NCBI GenBank assembly: GCA_002205965.3
Contig: NADL03000745.1
Location: forward strand, 242,718 to 306,717
Length of the DNA: 64,000 nucleotides
Direction: 5' to 3'
Origin: Kappaphycus alvarezii
Taxonomy: Eukaryota; Rhodophyta; Florideophyceae; Gigartinales; Solieriaceae
Shown one piece after another: positions 8,655 through 17,814 of this stretch. Every line of letters begins with the position of its first letter. Position 1 is the stretch's first letter. The position numbers and the translations under genes were made by a program. The notes below the pieces were generated by a model that was not told the DNA's origin, searched no databases, and worked only from the letters and a program-made list of their open reading frames with translations.

Positions 8655-9800
8655 AAATGAGAAAGGTTGATCTCGAACACAGAAATTGGGTACGCAGGAA
8701 CCAAAAGGCCTTTACATTGTGGAATGGGAAACTCTTCCGACACACAAAGCCGGTCCTCGACTAGTGGCCCCTTTGAAAGAAAGAATGAAGATCTTGAGGA
8801 CTTTCATGATGAGTTAGGGCATTGGGATCTCGAAACAACCAAAAAATTCGTTACTGAGAGATTCTGGTGGCCCAGTATCCATAAGGACGTCTATAATTTC
8901 GTGAAAAGCTGTGACAACTGTCAAAAATTCACTCCGATACGAAAGTATAAGACAACCCTAAGCTTCCCAGTTTCCGCTCTCTTTGAAACCTTCTCAATTG
9001 ACTTTGCCGGCCCATTCAAGGAAACCTCTTCCGGAAACAAATACCTCCTTATAGGGGTGGAACATCTTACTGGATGGCCAATAGCAGTTGCAGTTGAGGA
9101 GGCCAATGCTGAGGTGGTCCTGAGATTCATCGAAAAAGAAATAATTGAACCGTTTGGTCTTCCAAAAAGGATCATCTCAGATAACGCCCTTTGTTTTACT
9201 GCAACTTCACTGCTTCGTTTTTGGAAAAAGGGATTCAGCTGAAGACAGTTCTCGCATACGCTCCTATGTCAAACGGTAAAGCGGAGAGGATGGTTGGAAC
9301 CATCAAACGAGCAATATCGAAAACTATGTCGAAGAATGAAATCCAGTGGGAAGATGCCTTACCAAAAGTGTTATACGGCTATCGTCGAAGAAGAGGAAGA
9401 AGCGGACGGTCACCATTCGAGCTAATGTACGGAAGGGCTCCTAGAATGTTACAGAGAGACATGGAAACAAATATTATCGATGAAGAGAGTAGAGAAGTCG
9501 AACTACTGGCCACTGAAGGCTGGAGATCACACCGCGCGCTAACACAGACAAGAAATAAGAATGAAGAGCCTCCAGTCCAAACCTTTTCAGTCGGCTCTAA
9601 AGTACTTGTAGTACATGGGAAAGCAATGCAGCAGGCTGTGAAGTGGCCGGCCTTCCAAACAAAGTACTCGAATCCTTGCGTCGTCACGGAGGAAAGACAC
9701 CCGCACTATAAGCTATGTTCAAGCTCAGGGAAGAGATCAAGGAGGGCCATCCATGCACGTCGTCTAGTCCCTTACCATCAGAGGCCTGAAGAATTCCTTC
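8655..9800 (+). pseudogene. Integrase, split by frameshifts
   Basis: The zinc domain is FHDELGHWD...CDNCQKF (HHCC, about 8800-8930). The catalytic core follows, with Asp in FSIDFAGPF (about 8996), Asp in IISDNALCF (about 9176) and Glu in SNGKAERMVG (about 9270). The region VLYGYRRRRGRSGRSPFELMYGR leads to a C-terminal DNA-binding part (SVGSKVLVVHGK). The first half (frame 8667-9242) and second half (frame 9191 onward) are in different frames, because two bases are missing near 9225 relative to element 2. Another base is missing near 8750. Integrase inserts the cDNA into host DNA and makes the 5-bp duplication. All catalytic residues remain. Confidence 0.9.
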
Positions 9801-9879
9801 TCACACAGGACTATGCGCAACCACGGGGCATACTCATCTTTAACTATAGAATGATTCCTATGGGAGGAAAAAGGGCCTG

Positions 9880-10912
9880 GGAATGGATCATCTCGATTAC
9901 GCGTGACTACTACGAACTCCACGTAATCGTCCATTTCTACATTAATATATGCCTATGTTTTCGTACGTTGAACGGACCATTGCTACCTCAAGAAGATTTC
10001 CGACTATTGATCAGAATTCTATTCTCATTCCAAAACGGAAGGTTCACGGAAGCAGGTCCAGAGTTTGTGGAAGTCATATATCATTACTCTATAGGAAGGT
10101 ATGGAATGGTAGCTATCGGAGACTTGTCGCAAACATATCTGAACATTATCCGTCCGGTTTACGTATTTCTTAAGAACAACCAAGATGTGCGACTGAGAGG
10201 TTACAGCTTGCCCCCTGATATGGAATATCGACTGGTCCCGTATCCTCTATGGGAACCTTACGTTGCTCCGCTCAGAAACACAACCTCAGCCGAAGACCAG
10301 GATCCTCCCGAGGCCGTGATGATGATACGAGCTGGACCATCAAGTGATCGGGGCGGATCATCGAAGAGGGCAAGGCGTCGGGAGCAGCGAGGAAGATCGC
10401 CAAGAAGATCGCCTCAAACACCGCCTAGTCTCCCAGGGGGAAACTATGCATCCTTAATTATTGGACGGCTACCAATTAGACGTTGGCTTCGCGAAATGAC
10501 AGAGGACCCACGAGAAGCAGAAGTAATTTCCTTTTTTGCAATTAGTATTTGCATGTGCTTCCAGACCATTCACGGGGCGCACCTTACTCGTGAGGACTCA
10601 GTCCTTATGTTGCGAGTTTTTTTCTCCTTCAGATACCCGTTTCTGGACCCGTTGCCAGAAAAGTTTGCATACTACGTTTATTACCTCACATTTGGAAGGT
10701 TTGGAGAAGTGAAACGGGAGGAGCTCATTAGAGAACACTATGAAACCATACGCCGAATCTACGAAACTCTTGACCAAGGAGATGAGCCGGTCATCGCACG
10801 GTACACACTCTCTCATCATATTGGAAATGAGCTACTACCATATCCTTATAGTGAACCCTATACTCTCCCTGATGAATGGATAGAACTCCCACAAGAACAA
10901 CAAGAGCATTGA
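9880..10912 (+). CDS. Post-integrase region with duplicated unknown domain
   Basis: The integrase frame (open 9191-10912) runs on for about 340 codons past the DNA-binding part. It contains two copies of one domain. Copy A is at about 9905-10270 (INICLCFRTLNGPLL; YSIGRYGMV; PYPLWEPYV). Copy B is at about 10505-10890 (ISICMCFQTIHGAHL; LTFGRFGEV; PYPYSEPYT). They are joined by an Arg/Ser-rich linker (10335-10445, KRARRREQRGRSPRR). The domain is rich in Tyr, Phe and Ile and looks helical. I know no family for it. It is kept in element 2 (48954-50010) and recognisable in decayed element 3. It is not an envelope gene: there is no signal peptide or clear membrane anchor. Binding to host chromatin or assembly into the integration complex are guesses. 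Confidence 0.75.
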
Positions 10913-10936
10913 GAACGAGACGGGACGTTCGACCTA

Positions 10937-10947
10937 AGTCCGGGGGG
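10937..10947 (+). promoter_or_regulatory. Polypurine tract, element 1
   Basis: AAGTCCGGGGGG lies directly before the right LTR start TGTTAGG, the place where plus-strand DNA synthesis is primed. It is short and G-rich. Confidence 0.6.
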
Positions 10948-12516
10948 TGTTAGGCGCAGATTTTTTTTTGTCGCCGTCATCTACAGGCCTATAGTTTACT
11001 GTACTACCTCTCCTTGTCCAAATTTGCTTATAGTTCCGGTCCTTCCTCGTCCTCCCTGAACCTCGCTTATCATTACCGCGGTCCTCCCCAAATTTACTTC
11101 CATTTTATCTAGATATTTTTATACTGTATCTACCCCTCTGAATCGATCCCGAATCAAGTTCTTTTTCCCTTTTTGCTTACCTCCTCCTCCAAATTCGTTT
11201 TTTTTGAGAAAAAGGGCGCAAATGCACTACTACAAAATCCCTTGCAGATTTATTTTACCTATTCCTAATCGATAGAACCTGCCCCGGGAGCCTATTTAAA
11301 CCTTTTTATTCCAAGTTTCAAACGTCCCTGATCATTTTACTCATCACTCTCTCCCCAACACACCCAAAACACCCTCTATCCTCCGTCTACAATCATTTAC
11401 AACCAAAATGAGCAACCTTCGCCCCTCCGCCCCATCACTAAAAACCGCCCCTCTCGCCCCTTAAACGGCCTTGCGCTCGCAGTATATGGCCCGACGGATG
11501 CAGACGACTACCTGAGACGGCAGACTAAGAAGAAGATAATAGAATTCGTCCGCAAGCTCTTCGTCGAGGATGAGGCCGAGGAGGTACCTGAGGGTCAGGA
11601 GTGGGACATCGAGGAGGGAGCTGGGGAGACCTTTGAGGAGTGGGTAGCCCCTGGATTGGTCTATGAGGTTAATAACGAGGAGGACGGGGAGATGAGGATG
11701 AGAGGAGGATGAGGATGAGGATGAGGAGGATGAGGATGAGGAGAGAGAGGAGAGAGATGAGGAGGATGAGGATGAGGATGAGATGAGGATGAGGATGAGG
11801 AGGAAGAGGAGGAAGAGGAGGATGACGAGGACGAGGACGAGTTGGATGAGGGAAATGGGGGCATGGAAAGTGTTGTACTGGTGGGGCCTGGACTGGAGAG
11901 TATGGATCAAGTGGTGCCGACGCTGGAACCGGATGGAGATATCTTTAGTAGTTTAGATATCTCCCAGGAGGGAATAGAGAGCTGTGAGCCATTCGCAGAT
12001 ATTTGTGGGGACTGCTTGGACAGCATGGATATTTTAGAGGAGTTGTTTGGATCTGATTTAGAGAATGGGAAATAAGAGGACCTCATTGATTGTTAGTTTC
12101 TTAAGTATCTTTTGTTTAGAGTATATCATCCACACAAATTGTTTGTATGCATTTCCTGGTACCTTCTGTAGTTTTGTTCGGACTTTAGGGTTAGCCAAAA
12201 GTCTATATAAGCTGAGTAAACCGCTTCCTCATGAGAGGTCAAGCAAGTTGGCAGACAGCTTCAAGCTCAGTCCCAAATAGTTAGGAAGTTGAGAGTCAAC
12301 TTCAGACCCAAGAAGCATTTATTTTACCCTAGTCACTAAGCATAGGTGGTAGACCCTGCCCCTTCCATACTTGCTTGTAGCCCATTCAACTGTCGTCCCT
12401 ATACACTCCTTTTCGTTCGTTCAACTATACCACGGTAGCACTTTTGTCGCTTGCAACACCTCCTTCTTGGGTGGTTGATTCTGAATATCTCTTCTCCCGA
12501 CGATTTACCCCTATCA
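10948..12516 (+). repeat. Right LTR of element 1 (1569 bp)
   Basis: It starts TGTTAGG and ends CTATCA. The match to the left LTR is near complete. Visible differences are mostly missing single bases (for example CCCC for CCCCC in the ORF start, GGG for GGGG near 12469) and a contracted Asp/Glu array. Confidence 0.95.
11408..12075 (+). pseudogene. Second copy of the acidic LTR ORF
   Basis: The same ATG (MSNLRPS) is at 11408, but one C is missing soon after, which breaks the frame. The Asp/Glu array is shortened with several single-base losses. The conserved tail frame (PFADICGDCLDSMDILEEL) is intact to the stop at 12073-12075. As a 3' LTR copy it need not be translated. Confidence 0.75.
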
Positions 12517-12521
12517 TCATG
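12517..12521. repeat. Target-site duplication, element 1, right
   Basis: TCATG follows the LTR terminus CTATCA. It pairs with 3312-3316. Confidence 0.9.
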
Positions 12522-12660
12522 CTTTCAAAGTTTGACAGGCTATTCTTGTCCGCAGCAGCAACCCAAATTCGACGACATGATGGAGCGTTGTGTCGGAACA
12601 ATGGCTAGGGGTGTACTCGATCTTGATGTATTTCATGAGCCCCAGTGAAACACATCGATG
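12522..12660 (+). pseudogene. Continuation of the LINE relic after element 1
   Basis: If element 1 and one TCATG are taken out, this joins the relic at 2478-3311. One frame reads KFDRLFLSAAATQIRRHDG across the join, similar in style to the region after GGLGL in this RT family. Stops follow. It is a decayed fragment. Confidence 0.45.
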
Positions 12661-12869
12661 GAAAGAAACCACCCCTTGGGATAGGGATTACCTCTGCGAA
12701 ACCTCTGTAGCTGATGCCTTCCTTGCGTTTGTTTAGGCCACTGACTAACGGTACAGTGCAATTCCGAAAGAATTAAGGACCTTTGACATACGGAGACACT
12801 GCAGAGATATACAAGAATTGGTCGCTCTCCTGCTTGACATCAAGGATTATGCTTTTTATCGTACTTGGT
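12661..12869. other. No recognised feature
   Basis: Short unassigned stretch, probably still part of the LINE relic. Confidence 0.3.
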
Positions 12870-13140
12870 GACGTCGTCGTCTGATACTTCTAGCGGGGGG
12901 ATCTAAACGGAGTTTGGAGAGAAGGAAAGGAGAAAACAGAAACGTGTCTGCGACTCCTTGATCCTGTCACTATATCGATAGGTCAAGGCATTCGAGGAGG
13001 CATGCCGCATTAGACAGTACAGCTTGCGCTGCTTGCCTATGCATGAGGACCATTTTAGCTCTCAGAAAGCTCTCGGTTGCCCTCGTGGCCACATATCTTG
13101 CTAATTCCGCAACACTTGCGCATTTTGCTCAGGCCTCAAC
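12870..13140 (+). repeat. LINE-like C-terminal fragment
   Basis: This is the inverted copy of 2170-2445. One frame reads RHAALDSTACAACLCM from about 13003 and stays open to about 13160. It has the expected plus orientation relative to the RT relic at 2478, whereas 2170-2445 is flipped. Confidence 0.45.
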
Positions 13141-13475
13141 ACCAACGCAAAACATATAGTAGAACTAAGTGAAAAACGCCTTAAAAAGGGTGACATATGG
13201 CGCAAAAACACCTGTAGAAATATTGATTTAGGAAAAAGATATTTAGGGCGAAAAAGATCAAATAAACTGATAAGAATTAAAGAACTACTATCAAGGGGAA
13301 GGTAATCGTCCACAAAAAGAGAAGCTAGAAAAGGGAATTGTATAAAGAAGTGAAAAATTCGTGACGCAAAAGAAAAAGAAAATGAAGGTAGAAACAAAGG
13401 AAAAGAACATGAGGGAAACTGAAAAGGGTGGGAATTTCTGACCGTAAATATAGTGCATCTAATTTCTCGCTTAAC
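13140..13475 (-). repeat. Diverged LTR start, inverted
   Basis: On the minus strand it begins TGTTAAGCGAGAAATT, like TGTTAGGCGCAGATT of element 1. It continues with a T-rich segment that matches 14500-14800 on the plus strand (shared blocks such as GTTTATTTGAT and CAATATTTC.AC). The two therefore form an inverted pair of the 5' part of a related LTR. Confidence 0.5.
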
Positions 13476-13936
13476 ACAGTCCATGGGAAAAGTGCAAGGA
13501 GAAAGGGCTCTAGGCGACAACATAAAACAGGCATTCTGAACTAATAAGACCCTTCCTGATGCCAACAAATGAGTGTAATGCTCCCTATATCCCGAGCTCC
13601 AACCAAAAAATAAACAACAGGAGTTCTATTTATGGATCAGTATTCCTGCCAAGCCCTGATCTTGTCTCCCAGTACTACGTGTCCAAGACTTACTTTATGG
13701 GAAACCCTTGAGAATTATGTAGACCACCTAATGCACTGCCTGCACAGGGGATAAAGGACCACCCACCATTATCTCCAGGTGATACTTTTGGCTGGAGACC
13801 TTTCAAATGCTGCTCTTCACAAAGCCATCGAGCATAGGGGTGTATTTTCCGCACCAAAGACCTATATTCAGGCAACAGTAGGCGCAGGGGGTGTCGACTT
13901 CCTCGAGGTCACCTATATGAACGCTGTAGGTATACC
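13476..13936. other. No recognised gene
   Basis: No long frame and no domain. The 13670-13870 stretch (ACTTACTTTATGGG to GGGGTGTATTTTCC) gives no match within the window. Confidence 0.4.
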
Positions 13937-14052
13937 CTTTTTGAGTCGATTGCGGTTGTCTGGAAAACCATGGGATAGGTCGGAAATATCTTCCAACAGT
14001 AAAACACCCAAACGTTTTTCCCTATATGAACCCTAGCACCCTCCAATAGAAT
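13937..14052 (+). repeat. LINE-related repeat fragment
   Basis: Partner of 1251-1370 (shared AGTCGATTG, GTTGTCTG, CAGTAAAACACCCAA). Confidence 0.4.
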
Positions 14053-14277
14053 AGTGCGTTGTTTTTATCCCACTAACATCGCTCAACGCGGTAAGCATTG
14101 CAAAACGTAGGGCGGCCAAGCTTTCCTTGCAGCTTCCGCAGGAGTTAGGCTTGTGCCTGCATCAATATGTACCATCGGCACTTGGCATCTGGACGCATAT
14201 GCCATGCTTACAGATATTGCGGGGAATGTGGTTGTGAAGGACATGGAAACATGTGGCGAGTTCAGGGCCGTGCTGAA

Positions 14278-14345
14278 TCAGAGGAACACTACAGCAGCAG
14301 CTATGTCCAATGCAGCCTGTCTATTGAGTGGTCTTGGGGCTCCCT
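14278..14345 (-). repeat. LINE-like AALD fragment
   Basis: On the minus strand it reads NRQAALDIAAAVV. At DNA level it matches CAGGCCGCATTGGACATGAC at 63303. It is the third or fourth copy of the same C-terminal segment in the window. Confidence 0.35.
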
Positions 14346-14373
14346 TTTCAAGTTTCTTACTACATGAACGCAA

Positions 14374-14490
14374 TGTAACCTCAGATATGAAATGTGATTG
14401 GGTTACTACCAATGCCTCTGTCACTCCAAACAAACCCACTCTCCCCTTACATGTATTGTAACGCTCAGATATGAAATGTGATTGGGATAC
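14374..14490 (+). repeat. Direct repeat pair
   Basis: TCAGATATGAAATGTGATTG occurs at 14381 and again at 14466, each preceded by TGTAAC. The spacing is about 85 bases. Confidence 0.8.
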
Positions 14491-14499
14491 AATCATCAT

Positions 14500-15790
14500 A
14501 TCAAGCAAGAAAATGGAGTTATTCTGTTTACGCTCAGAAATTATTCCTCGTTACTTTTCTCTCCCCACTTTATTTTTCTTTATTTATTTCTCCACTGCCT
14601 TTTTCATAAATGTGACGAAATTTAAATTTCTTTATACTCTTTTCTTTTTTTGGTTTCTCTTTTTATGTGCGATTGACTTTTCCGTTGACATAAATTCTTT
14701 TTGTCTTCTCCGTTTATTTGATATTCTTAGACCATATATATATTTCCCCATGACCAATATTTCCAACCGTGATTTTCGCCATAAGTCATCCGACTAAGGA
14801 GGTTTCATTAATTTCCACTACAAGACCATTTTCTGCCTACTTCTTAAATGAAGCAAACCTGCTAATCTGAACCTTTTGACGCTATTTGAAACCCTCAGGT
14901 GCCGCATAAAATTCATCTATGACCATAAAACAACTAAAAACTTCACACTCACCTTGCGAGCCATCATGCTCGAAACCACCTTCTCCCCACATTGTCATAT
15001 CGCGTCATTTGCGCCGGATCATCGTCTCCCCTATACTCCATTCTGCCCCAAACGATGTAGAGGACTACCTCTGTTGCTAAAACTAGGGAGCGGATGACTG
15101 ATTTCGTTGCTCGTCACACGTTGAGGACTGCAGCACAGGACGCGGTGATGGTGGGACTCAGAAGTGGAAAATAGTGATGCGGTGGAGCTTTCGAAGAGTA
15201 GGTGGCACCGAAACTGGTCTACAGGATGGAAGAAGAGGAGGGAGACGAAGAGCCTGGAAATATGAAGAGAAGGAAAAGGACGGAACTGGGTGGGGAGGAA
15301 TCCGAGGAGCCTGCAGATGAAGAAAGGGATTTCGAACAAGATGATGTGGAAGAGGAAGGAATGAATTGCTTGGGACAGGCCGCCCAGGTCATGAAATCGA
15401 TTAGAGGGCGTCAGGTGAAAGTGTTTTTCGTAGGGAGTGGTAGCCAGTCGTCGGCTATCCATATGTATGTACGGTGACTATGTAGGTACTTACGTTTTTA
15501 GGGATAATCTAGATTCTGATCTAGACGAAAAAGTATTTGAGAAGTACTTTTACTTATATTCTTTCAGATACCTTTTTCAAACTCTGTATATACAGATTAA
15601 GTCTTTCCCTATTTTTCGGGTTCTTTTAACAGTTTGTGGAAGTTAAAATTCGGGCAAAAGTAGTTCTGAGCTGAATAAATTACTTCTTCTATGAGACGAA
15701 ACGCAAGTTCGGAGTCAACTCCAAACCAAAATCTTCGTCTAGCTCCCTGGCCTTTAAGCGAGCGAGAAGAGCGTGCCCCTTTAAAAATTA
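14500..15790 (+). repeat. Diverged LTR, plus strand
   Basis: The first 300 bases match the inverted LTR start at 13140-13475. The middle holds a relative of the acidic LTR ORF (15047-15475). The end resembles the R/U5 part of element 1 (CAAAAGTAGTTCTGAGCTGA; GGAGTCAACTCC; AGACG..GCAAGTT). It is either a solo LTR or one end of a lost element. Its exact 3' end is not clear. Confidence 0.5.
15047..15475 (+). pseudogene. Diverged acidic LTR ORF
   Basis: Peptides match the element 1 LTR protein: APNDVEDYL (element 1: GPTDADDYL), FVARHTLRTAAQD (FVRKLFVEDEAE), and GGAFEE-stop-VAPKLVYRMEEEE (GETFEEWVAPGLVYEVNNEE). The frame is broken by stops and shifts before about 15180, then open from 15202 to 15475 with many Glu and Asp. 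The usual tail with GDCLDSMDIL is not obvious here. This shows the ORF is an old property of the LTR family. Confidence 0.45.
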
Positions 15791-15802
15791 TTAATAGAAT
15801 AG

Positions 15803-16090
15803 TCACTTCCCTTTAAATTCTTGGGAACTTCGGATTTCTTTAATCTTGATAGTAATGGGGTACCGAGCCAAATCGAAAAGGACGCCGCCGAGATTTTCCC
15901 CTTTTTCTGTTCCTTGCATGTTATTGCTAGTATAGATACCGATCCAAAGGTATTCTGGTTTGAAAGAATAGAATTTTAAGACCCTTGGTAGTATTTTTGG
16001 GAGCAGTTTTCTAAAAGCTTCCAAGAAACCAACACTTCCGCCCTGATTTGAACGAAATTTTCAAGTCTACGGCAGAGTCAAAATTTGTTT
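15803..16090 (-). CDS. Unassigned ORF of about 95 codons
   Basis: The minus-strand frame opens after a stop near 16095 and ends at 15803. It reads FLEAFRKLLPKILPRVLKF then YLWIGIYTSNNMQGTEKGEN and LGGVLFDLARYPITIKIKEI. The residue mix looks protein-like and less random than its surroundings. I recognise no family, and an exon or organelle-derived insertion are both possible. There is no evidence of a promoter or of neighbouring exons. Confidence 0.25.
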
Positions 16091-16565
16091 AAAGTGAAAC
16101 CTGGGCAGATTATTTCACTGGAGTTCCTATTTTCCACATGCTTTGATTGCAAGTTGACAGGGCTCTCAATCGCCGAATCAAGCGCAATAAATCGAACACA
16201 TACACGTTCTCCCTATATTTACCATTTTATCTAGCTGCGTAATCATTGAGCCATTCTTCGCAGTGAATGGTTTACGTCTTTCAATGATTTCAAGATACCA
16301 AAAGAAGAAGAACTGAAGGAAAAGGAGGACAGTAACACATGCAAAACCTGATATACAATGAAACGAACTTTTTATCATTCTCAAAAATCGCTTACTCATC
16401 TAGTTTTGTGAAGAATATTTTGATATTATTGGGTATTATAACATGTAAATCAGTCCATTAGATCAAACAAGCAACCGAATACCCCAGTTGAGCCCATTAT
16501 TGTGCCCGCGTAGCCAAAAAAGTGTTATAAACTATGGCTACTGATAGGAATAAATTGCCAGAGAA
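16091..16565. other. No recognised feature
   Basis: AT-rich with only short random frames. Confidence 0.4.
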
Positions 16566-16860
16566 TGATATTGTTAGAGCCAGGTATTCCAAGACGGAGG
16601 TGTTGCAAGCGACAAGATTGCTCCCAAATTATGGCTTTGAGAACTGGTAGACATGAATAAAGACGGTGGTTGCGGGGGGACAAATTAGTATAGAATGTAT
16701 AGGGTATATGCTCAGACACTAGCGTAAAAGAAATAATTCCTACGGCACAACTTGAAATTCAACTTCTTTATTACTTGTTTCAGCACCTGAAGGTGCTTTC
16801 CATACCCCTAGAACATATTTTTGTTGAAGAAAGTAAATGGTAAGATGACTGAAGATACTA
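16566..16860 (-). repeat. Decayed LTR end, minus strand
   Basis: It contains AAGACGGAGGTGTTGCAAGC, matching AAGAAGGAGGTGTTGCAAGC of the element 2 LTR. Decayed equivalents of the GTATAGGG.., CTTTATTACTTG and CACCTGAAGGTGCTTTCC parts follow. It lies opposite 17390-17724, forming an inverted pair. Confidence 0.5.
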
Positions 16861-17389
16861 AACTCAATATCGTTACACGTATAAGTGACAAATGAATTCT
16901 AGCTCTATGGCTTGGAGCTTCAGGGGAATATTCGTTTCGGTTTAAAAGGACGCCTATTTTAGCAATAAGGCAACGGTCACTACCAGAAACAGAAAATGAA
17001 CGAAGAAATTCTTAAACGTTCGCCTGAGTCAAGGTGACATGACTTGCCCTAAAAATGAACCCACGGAAAAATATGAGAAAGACGACTAGTTTAAGAACTG
17101 TATTTAAATTTGAATGATTTTCTAAATATGTCAGCTTGAAAAACCAAACCATAATTTCTTTAAACTTCTGTCGAGCTGGCATAATTGAAGGAAGTATATG
17201 ATACGGTAGATATGGATACCAAGCAAACTTGTATGACATTACATAAGCGCCAATTAAGTTCCAGCTCTGCGGCTTGGATTGTTCAGGGGGCATTTAAATA
17301 TTTACCTTGATGATATCTTCCTTCTAATCAATCTCGTTTATATAATTCATTTGAATGATTTTTATGGTAAGTAATATGATTGTTTAAGA
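16861..17389. repeat. AT-rich repeats between decayed LTRs
   Basis: Two loosely similar blocks occur here: ATTCTAGCTCTATGGCTTGG near 16902 and GTTCCAGCTCTGCGGCTTGG near 17258. They may be decayed U3 sequence. No gene is visible. Confidence 0.35.
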
Positions 17390-17724
17390 CTCTGTAGTTG
17401 GACGAAATTTCACATAAGTTTAGTAAACTTCTTCCCCGAGGAGATGGAAAAAATGTTAGGAGGCACCTTCAAGTGCAGACCCAAGTAATCTAGAAGTTGA
17501 ACGTAAACTTCTGCCCGAGGAGGAATTTATTTCGGGACTATCTCTGTGTAAAAGTGTTAGAACGTACCCCTTCTATACTCTCTTAAATCCCCCGAACTCA
17601 GTCCTCATTCCAAAATTTCTCGTCACCAAACCCATGCCTCGTGAGCATCCTTGTCGCTTACAAAACCTCCGTCTTGGGATAATATTTTCTGATGATATGA
17701 TCCTTCGGTAGTTTTTCTCTATCA
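17390..17724 (+). repeat. Decayed LTR end, plus strand
   Basis: It resembles the last part of the element 1 LTR: GCAGACCCAAGTAAT, AGAAGTTGAACGTAAACTTC, CTTGTCGCTTACAAAACCTCC and the terminus CTCTATCA. A decayed primer site, TTTGTTACTCCTGTG (element 1: TTTGGTACTCTTGTG), follows directly. Confidence 0.6.
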
Positions 17725-17814
17725 TTTGTTACTCCTGTGTCGGGTATCAAATTACAACCCCCATAATAGTACCAAATCAATACTTGACTTCTTAAAATAG
17801 CTTCTCGTATAGAA

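Larger units (their letters stand above)
3317..12516 (+). mobile_element. Ty3/gypsy LTR retrotransposon, element 1
   Basis: This 9.2 kb element has two long LTRs (3317-4907 and 10948-12516, TGTTAGG..CTATCA), a primer-binding site two bases after the left LTR, a G-rich polypurine tract before the right LTR, and a perfect 5-bp TCATG duplication. The internal order is gag, protease, RT, RNase H, integrase, which is the gypsy order. The LTRs are nearly identical apart from short indels, so the insertion is recent. Gag, the RT/integrase junction and integrase are interrupted by single-base indels relative to element 2. Unusual parts are the ORF inside each LTR and the duplicated domain after integrase. 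Confidence 0.95.

Noticed and set aside
9880..10912. Envelope gene after integrase
   Set aside because: No signal peptide, no clear transmembrane anchor, and the region is in frame with integrase; the repeated domain explains it better.
14167..14367. Cys/His-rich frame resembling a zinc knuckle (CHAYRYCGECGCEGHG)
   Set aside because: Spacing does not fit CCHC, and the region is better explained as a LINE-like fragment on the other strand.
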